From: Verrucomicrobiota bacterium
GTDB taxonomy: Bacteria; Verrucomicrobiota; Verrucomicrobiia; Opitutales; Opitutaceae
Assembly: GCA_016871755.1 (NCBI GenBank)
Contig: VHCJ01000011.1
Span: 28,390 to 92,389, forward strand
Direction: 5' to 3'
Length of the DNA: 64,000 nt
Below are positions 59,258 to 64,000 of the stretch, piece by piece. How positions within the stretch are numbered: the first letter of the stretch is position 1; every line of letters starts with the position of its first letter. The position numbers and the translations under genes were made by a program. The notes under the pieces were generated by a model. The model was not told the DNA's origin, searched no databases, and saw only the letters and a list, made by a program, of their open reading frames with translations.

Positions 59258-60691
59258 TTACTTCCGGGCGTCGGGGGAATCGGTGCCCCGCCCCGCATCC
59301 GGCGCGGGGGTTGGCGGCGCGTCGAGCCCGCGGACATCCACGAGGTTCACGAGGTACGTCATCGCGCGCATCGGCCGGAGCACGGCGTTGCCGATCATGA
59401 TCGGTTCGACTGAGACCGAGCGTTCCTCCGGCAGGCGGGCCGAAAACCACGCGAGCAGGCACGAACTGGCGAAGCTCGAGACGAAGAACCACCCAAAGAC
59501 GGGAACGCTGAGGGCCGGTCCAGAGGCGGAGTCGGTGCGGAGGAACCAGCCCCAGACGATCGGCGCCAGACCGCCGCCGAGCGCGGTCACCGCCCCGTGA
59601 ATCGACACCATCAGCGGGCGCTCCGCCTCGGGCACGATCTTGGGCAGGTAGTTCAGGCTGGCGATGCTCCAGCACGACGTCGCCACGCCGATCAGAAAAT
59701 AGCTGCCGAGGACGCCGGCGATTCCGGCCCCCTCCCAGCGGAGATAGAACCACCAGAAGGCCGCGACCGCCGCGTAGATCCATAGACCCACCAGCATGAA
59801 CGGCCGCGCGCCGGTCACGTCGATCCGCCGCGCGAGGGTCCACGCTGCGAGGATCACGCCGAGGTAGCGCGCCACCTCGAAGACCATGATCGCGCTCAGG
59901 GACAGTCCCGGCCCCACCTTCAGGTAGTAGGCGCCGAAGGGCACGATCGGCGTCACGACCACCGAGAACCACAGCGCGAGCAGAAGGTAGGCGCGGAACG
60001 TACTGCGCGTGAGCAGGTGCTGCGGCGTGGCGCGGGCGACATCCATCAGGCTGACCGGGCGCGGCCGTGGGGCGTCCGGCAACTGATTCAGCGCCCGGTA
60101 GCTGAGGAGCGAGCCGAGGACCGCGATCCCGTACTGCAGCAGCAACGCGGGGTACACGGGCAGGAACGCAAAGAGCGCGGCGCAGACCAGCAGCGTGAGA
60201 ACGCCCGCGACGCCCGCCAGGTACTGGTCGCTCGCGAAGTAGCGCCCGCGCACCGCGGCCGGGACGATCGCGTACAGCCACGGCGTGCTGGCCGAGGCCC
60301 CGACGGCCCGGAACAGGCAGAAGAAGAACACGCTCCACACCAGCAGCTGCACCATCCACGTGCGCGGCCCCCACGCCGCCGCGAGCATCGTCAGGGCCAT
60401 CGGCACCACGAGGAAGAAACTCCGCATCCGCCAGCCGCCGAGCATCACGCGCTTGAAGCCGAAGCGCGGCAGCAGCGCGGTCGCAAAGATCTGCACGGGG
60501 GTGAGGACGAAGACCCAGGCGTACGCCAGGCCCACCTGCGCGGGGGACGCGCCGAGTTGCTCGGCGAAAAGCACCATGGGCGTGCCGAGACCGATCTGCC
60601 ACGTCGGCGCGTTGAAGAACGCGAACGCCAGCCCCGGACGCACCGTCCGGAGCGCCGGGTCATCCTGCGCGCTCGAGAACCAGCGCCACAT
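59258..60691 (-). CDS. Major facilitator superfamily transporter
   Basis: 477 residues from ATG 60691, whose first base is the last base of the argH stop (TGATG). About twelve hydrophobic helices are visible, for example PGLAFAFFNAPTWQIGLG, VVPMALTMLAAAWG, QLLVWSVFFFCLFRAVG, VLTLLVCAALFAFLPVY and the C-terminal FGWFFVSSFASSCLLAWFSA. Loop motifs such as RFGFKRVMLGGWRM fit MFS. Substrate unknown; coupling to argH hints at, but does not prove, an amino-acid-related solute. The C-terminal 60 residues are hydrophilic. Confidence 0.85.
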   Translation of the reverse strand: MWRWFSSAQDDPALRTVRPGLAFAFFNAPTWQIGLGTPMVLFAEQLGASPAQVGLAYAWVFVLTPVQIFATALLPRFGFKRVMLGGWRMRSFFLVVPMALTMLAAAWGPRTWMVQLLVWSVFFFCLFRAVGASASTPWLYAIVPAAVRGRYFASDQYLAGVAGVLTLLVCAALFAFLPVYPALLLQYGIAVLGSLLSYRALNQLPDAPRPRPVSLMDVARATPQHLLTRSTFRAYLLLALWFSVVVTPIVPFGAYYLKVGPGLSLSAIMVFEVARYLGVILAAWTLARRIDVTGARPFMLVGLWIYAAVAAFWWFYLRWEGAGIAGVLGSYFLIGVATSCWSIASLNYLPKIVPEAERPLMVSIHGAVTALGGGLAPIVWGWFLRTDSASGPALSVPVFGWFFVSSFASSCLLAWFSARLPEERSVSVEPIMIGNAVLRPMRAMTYLVNLVDVRGLDAPPTPAPDAGRGTDSPDARK

Positions 60692-62103
60692 CACGCCTTG
60701 GCGGCGCGGAGGACGCGCCGCCACCGGGCGAGTTGCCGGCGCACCTGCACCGGCCCGGGCATGCCCGTGCCGCGCCGCAGTTGCATCGCCCGCCGCAGGT
60801 CGAAGACGCCCCGCCAGTCGTCACCGAACTTCGGGTGCACCTGCTGGACCGCCGCGGTCTCCAGCGCGTTCAGCGCCACGCCGGAACGTTCTGCCAGCTT
60901 GACCACGGCGCCCACCGCATGGTGGGCCTCCCGGAAGGGCACGCCCCGGATCACGAGGTAGTCCGCGAGATCCGTCGCCAGCAGTCCCGGATCCGCGACC
61001 GCCGCCGCGCAGCGGTCGCGCTTCACGGTCATCCCGGCCAGCGTGCCCGCGAGCACGTCGAGGCAGATCGCCGTCTGGTCGTGGCTGTCGAACACCGGTG
61101 GCTTGTCCTCCTGAAGGTCGCGGTTGTAGGTCAGCGGCAGTCCCTTCGCGAGGGTGAGCAGCGTGTGCAGGTTGCCCTGGAGGCGCGCCGACTTGCCGCG
61201 CAGCAACTCGCAGGAGTCCGGGTTCTTCTTCTGCGGCATGAGCGACGAACCCGTGCAGAAGGCATCCGGCAGGTCGACGAAGCCGAACTCCACGCTCGAC
61301 CACAAGATCAGGTCCTCGGCGATGCGCGAGAAGTGCACGCCCGCCGTGGCGCACGCGGCGGCGAACCCGATGAACAGGTCGCGGTCCGCGACGGTGTCCA
61401 TCGAGTTCTGCGTCACCTGCGCGCGGCCGCGCGAATCGACGAAGCCCAGGGCCCGCGCCGTGAATTCGCGGTCGATCGGGAGGGTCGTGCCGGCGATCGC
61501 GCCGGAGCCCAGCGGGCACCAGTTGGCCTGCGCCCGCACCTCGGCGAGGCGCGCGGCGTCGCGGTCGAGCATTTCCATCCAGGCGAAGAGATGGTGGGCG
61601 AGCACCACGGGCTGCGCCCGCTGGAGGTGCGTGTAGCCGGGGATGAGGACCTCCCCGTCGCGCTCCGCGAGGGAGAGCAGCGCCCGCTGCGCCCCGCGCA
61701 CCCGGGCCTCGAGGTCCGCGGTCGCGTGCTTGAACCAGAGCCGCATGTCGGTCGCGACCTGGTCATTGCGGCTGCGGGCCGTGTGCAGCCGGGCCGCCGC
61801 CGGCACGCGGGCCGTGAGCGCCTGCTCGATGTTCATGTGGACGTCCTCGAGCTGGGTCCGCCAGGCGAAGGTGCCCGCCTCGATCTCCTTCAGGATGTCT
61901 TCCAGCCCGCCGTGGATCGCGTCGCGTTCCGCGCGGGAGATGAGCCCCACATGGGCGAGCATCGCCAAGTGGGCCTTGCTGCCCGCGATGTCGAAGCGCG
62001 CCAGGCGCGCGTCGAACGAGACGCTCTCGCTGAAACGGAGCATGAGTTCCGCGGGGCCGGCGGAGAACCGTCCCCCCCAAGTCGCCTGTGCTTGCTTTGC
62101 CAT
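60691..62103 (-). CDS. argH: Argininosuccinate lyase
   Basis: 470 residues from ATG 62103 ([20 protein letters not shown]). The fumarase/aspartase superfamily signature [20 protein letters not shown] and the active-site block [15 protein letters not shown] with TAHRP-like tHSRN pattern are present. [21 protein letters not shown] is the second conserved block. It splits argininosuccinate to arginine and fumarate, the last step of arginine synthesis. Overlaps the MFS start by one base and is divergent from a small exported-protein gene. No argG is nearby. Confidence 0.95.
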   Translation of the reverse strand: MAKQAQATWGGRFSAGPAELMLRFSESVSFDARLARFDIAGSKAHLAMLAHVGLISRAERDAIHGGLEDILKEIEAGTFAWRTQLEDVHMNIEQALTARVPAAARLHTARSRNDQVATDMRLWFKHATADLEARVRGAQRALLSLAERDGEVLIPGYTHLQRAQPVVLAHHLFAWMEMLDRDAARLAEVRAQANWCPLGSGAIAGTTLPIDREFTARALGFVDSRGRAQVTQNSMDTVADRDLFIGFAAACATAGVHFSRIAEDLILWSSVEFGFVDLPDAFCTGSSLMPQKKNPDSCELLRGKSARLQGNLHTLLTLAKGLPLTYNRDLQEDKPPVFDSHDQTAICLDVLAGTLAGMTVKRDRCAAAVADPGLLATDLADYLVIRGVPFREAHHAVGAVVKLAERSGVALNALETAAVQQVHPKFGDDWRGVFDLRRAMQLRRGTGMPGPVQVRRQLARWRRVLRAAKA

Positions 62104-62243
62104 GGCAGTAAAGCCGCAGCAAACCGGCGGCCGGCGGGCGGCGCAACGCGAAACCGGACCGCCCCGATCCGCAGCCGCGACGAACGGAGCCGACCCTCGG
62201 AATGCCATTGGCGAGCCGCGTCCGAGTCACCAGCCTGCGGACC

Positions 62244-62798
62244 ATGCACCGCCTGCGCCTCCCCGGCCTCCTCCTGCTCGCGGGCCTCGCGCTCGCCGCG
62301 CCGGCGGGGATGCCGCGGCCGGAGAGCGGCTTCGAAGGCCAGTCGGTCGCCGTCGAACCCGCGCGCACCTCGATCTACGTTGGCACGGTGACCCTGACGA
62401 TGCCGACCTTCGTGCGGCGCGGGGCGGTGTTTGAAAGCACCTATGACTGCAAAGTCTTCCCTTACTTCTTTGCGAACGAGCACGGGACCCTGCGCATCGA
62501 CGTGACCGATGCCGACTTGGACGCGCTGCGGCGCGGGCAGCCGATCGACTTCCGCGGGCACGCGCGCAGCCACCGTGACGCGGAGCGGACGGTGGAAGGC
62601 CGGGCGACCCCGGAGACCCCGACGGAAGGACGGCTCAAGGTGCGGGTCCACGTCTCGCGCCGGATCGAGTTGATCTTCAACACCCGTTACCGCTGGGCAG
62701 CCCCGCCCCCGCGCCGAGCCCCTGACCGGCGATGCACCGGGCGGGCAGCGCCCTCCTGGCGCGCCCGGCGGGATTCGAACCCACGACCGCCCGCTTAG
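62244..62798 (+). CDS. Small exported protein of unknown function; 3' end uncertain
   Basis: 184 residues from ATG 62244 (MHRLRLPGLLLLAGLALAAPAGMP, a clear signal peptide). The mature part has no recognised family; it is rich in beta-type segments (TSIYVGTVTLTMPTFVRRG and ESTYDCKVFPYFFANE). The frame runs 38 nt into the tRNA-Arg gene on the opposite strand, and its last 40 residues look unnatural (RRAPDRRCTGRAAPSWRARR). A one-base change near 62699 would read SPAPAPSP and stop at about 62725, before the tRNA, so a frameshift or sequencing error is possible. Confidence 0.55.
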   Translation: MHRLRLPGLLLLAGLALAAPAGMPRPESGFEGQSVAVEPARTSIYVGTVTLTMPTFVRRGAVFESTYDCKVFPYFFANEHGTLRIDVTDADLDALRRGQPIDFRGHARSHRDAERTVEGRATPETPTEGRLKVRVHVSRRIELIFNTRYRWAAPPPRRAPDRRCTGRAAPSWRARRDSNPRPPA

Positions 62799-62833
62799 AA
62801 GGCGGGTGCTCTATCCAGCTGAGCTACAGGCGC
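62761..62833 (-). tRNA. tRNA-Arg (anticodon TCT)
   Basis: Minus strand folds as a cloverleaf: acceptor GCGCCTG/CGGGCGC (one T-G wobble), D-arm GCTC..GAGC, anticodon stem CCCGC/GCGGG with loop CTTCTAA (anticodon TCT), T-arm GTGGG-TTCGAAT-CCCGC. 73 nt, CCA not encoded. Reads AGA/AGG (AGA directly). Confidence 0.95.
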
Positions 62834-63003
62834 GAAGAGGAGAACCGCACCGTCTTGCGGCGACGGCGCTTCAGCCGCGGAAAGCTGACGCAATTGGCTA
62901 GCGCGGGCAAGCGGCGAATCCGACGCAGAGCCGCGCGGAGACGACATTTCACTTGAAACGCCGAAGGTCACCCGCAACCCTCTCCCTCCCACGTTCGGTT
63001 TAC

Positions 63004-63078
63004 GCCCCGATCGTCTATCGGTTAGGACAGGAGATTCTCATTCTTCAAAGCGGGGTTCGATTCCCCGTCGGGGCGCCA
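63004..63078 (+). tRNA. tRNA-Glu (anticodon CTC)
   Basis: Acceptor GCCCCGA pairs with TCGGGGC; anticodon stem GGAGA/TCTTC (one wobble) closes loop TTCTCAT, anticodon CTC; T-arm CGGGG-TTCGATT-CCCCG. Discriminator G and encoded CCA (63076-63078). Reads GAG. Confidence 0.94.
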
Positions 63079-63196
63079 ATTTCAGGTTCTTCCCGAGGGT
63101 GCGCGCTTCGAGCGCTGGAGTCCCCGGCGAGCAGCGGCCCGACACTTCGTCAACGTCGGGGATTGTGCCGGGGCGATTCCCGGCTTCGCTTGCGGC

Positions 63197-63897
63197 ATGA
63201 ATCTCTCCGCTCGCATCCTGCCTCTCCTTCTCGTCCTCGCCGCGCCGCTCGGCGCCGCCTTGGTGGAGAACACCGTCTCCTACCGCCAGGGCGAGACCGC
63301 GCTTGAGGGTTTTCGGGTGCACGATGGCGCCAAGGCCGGGAAGCGGCCCGCCGTGCTGGTGATCCATCAGTGGACCGGCCTCTCCGAGAACGAGCGTCGG
63401 CGCAGCCGGATGCTCGCGGACTTGGGCTACACGGTCCTGGCCGCGGACATCTACGGCACGGGCATCCGTCCCAAGCCGCCCGCCGCGGGCAAGGAGGCCG
63501 GTAAGTACAAGGGTGACCGCGCCTTGTTCCGCGCGCGCCTCGAGGCGGCGCTTGATCTTCTGCGCGCTGATCCGCTGACGGATCCGGCGCGCATCGCGGT
63601 GATCGGCTACTGTTTCGGCGGCACCGGAGCCCTCGAGGTGGCCCGTTCCGGCGCGGCGGTGGCCGGTGTCGTCTCGTTCCACGGCGGGCTCGACGCGCCC
63701 GAAGACATGAAGGCCGCCGCCGGGAAGATTCCGGCGAAGGTGCTGGTGCTCCACGGCGCGGACGATCCGTTTGTCTCCGCCGCCGAGATCGCCGGTTTCC
63801 AGAAGGAGATGACCGCGGCGAAGGCCGACTGGCAGATGGTGTACTACAGCGGCGCCGTGCACAGCTTCACGCAACCCGAGGCGGGCAGCGATCCTTC
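63197..63897 (+). pseudogene. Dienelactone hydrolase family gene, 3' end lost to an IS insertion
   Basis: About 234 native residues. A signal peptide (LPLLLVLAAPLGAALVE) is followed by the alpha/beta-hydrolase fold: VIHQWTGLSE, AADIYG, the nucleophile elbow GYCFGG (Cys), the acid in HGADDPFV and the catalytic His in GAVHSFTQP. The family normally continues about 30 residues after the His (tyrosine/tryptophan-rich helix); here GSDPS is followed by DLTPKF and a stop, all of which comes from the IS end. The catalytic triad is intact but the last helix is lost, so activity is doubtful. Confidence 0.78.
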
Positions 63898-63935
63898 TGA
63901 CCTGACCCCGAAATTTTGAGCCGCCTTGGGTGTTA

Positions 63936-63962
63936 GTCTGGGCCACCAGAAAGGACCCAGAC
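63936..63962 (+). promoter_or_regulatory. Stem-loop over the transposase ribosome-binding site
   Basis: GTCTGGG/CCCAGAC form a perfect 7-bp stem ending 2 nt before the transposase ATG. The 13-nt loop carries AAAGGA, the likely Shine-Dalgarno sequence (8 nt from the ATG). Confidence 0.55.
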
Positions 63963-63963
63963 C

Positions 63964-64000
63964 ATGAAAGGCAAACGACATACGACTGAGGACAAGATCC
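63964..64000 (+). CDS. IS3-family transposase OrfA, first 12 codons (rest outside window)
   Basis: ATG 63964 begins MKGKRHTTEDKI, the typical opening of IS3 OrfA helix-turn-helix proteins (MKxKRxTxEEKI). Good ribosome-binding site AAAGGA at 63950-63955. It would bind the IS ends as part of a frameshift OrfAB transposase. Confidence 0.72.
   Translation, partial: MKGKRHTTEDKI

Larger units (their letters stand above)
63898..64000 (+). mobile_element. Left end of an IS3-family insertion sequence
   Basis: Left terminus starts TGACCTGACCCCGAAATTTT, an IS3-type end, inside the hydrolase gene. It is followed by a 7-bp hairpin and the transposase start. The rest of the element is beyond the window, so the right inverted repeat and target duplication cannot be checked. 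Confidence 0.75.

Overview
The window is very GC-rich, gene-dense bacterial chromosome. The gene types point to a Verrucomicrobiota, probably Opitutales-like, bacterium: eukaryotic-type (type II) glutamine synthetase, a long PurF, DUF5069, a family B DNA polymerase next to a SNF2 helicase, and a proteorhodopsin/carotenoid operon. The lineage is an inference from gene content; no rRNA gene is present. Most genes sit in short same-strand runs with ATGA, GTGA or TGATG start/stop overlaps.

Layout. 0-5 kb (minus): the N-terminal part of an enolase-superfamily enzyme running off the left edge, a TonB-dependent receptor and a CrtI/CrtISO-type FAD oxidoreductase. 4.9-13.4 kb (plus): an M16 peptidase, RNase R, a decayed DUF5069 gene, and a two-gene molybdenum hydroxylase (IorAB-like). 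13.6-19.7 kb: family B DNA polymerase, a small membrane protein, a GT2 glycosyltransferase and a SNF2 helicase. 19.8-27.4 kb: M23 peptidase/HemW pair, a lipoprotein, an M48 peptidase/EEP nuclease pair, and a GT-C glycosyltransferase. 27.5-33.8 kb: GDP-fucose synthesis (gmd, fcl), a RibD-like reductase, and two divergent DEAD-box helicases. 33.8-42.4 kb: purM/purF, a Xer recombinase, infA, tadA, superoxide dismutase, a YmdB-type phosphoesterase and acetolactate synthase.

42.4-48.7 kb (minus) is the centrepiece: rhodopsin-crtE-crtI-crtB-crtY-blh. These genes suffice to make geranylgeranyl-PP, phytoene, lycopene, beta-carotene and retinal, and to load it into a proton-pumping, green-type proteorhodopsin. 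Two strong hairpins separate the rhodopsin from the biosynthetic genes. Next come glnA (type II) with an intrinsic terminator and a near-consensus sigma-54 promoter, and a divergent mini-kinase / PP2C phosphatase / GGCT-like run. From 52.2 to 62.1 kb the minus strand carries dnaX, glycogen phosphorylase, mutL, an MFS transporter and argH. The dnaX gene has an A10 slippery tract joining a gamma-like product to a tau-like extension. tRNA-Arg(TCT) and tRNA-Glu(CTC) follow. The right edge holds a dienelactone hydrolase cut off by the left end of an IS3-family element.

The least ordinary signals are the dnaX frameshift cassette, a MutL whose endonuclease and metal motifs are all substituted, the sigma-54 site at glnA, the 145-residue kinase-like protein beside a PP2C phosphatase, the doubly broken DUF5069 gene, and the IS insertion.
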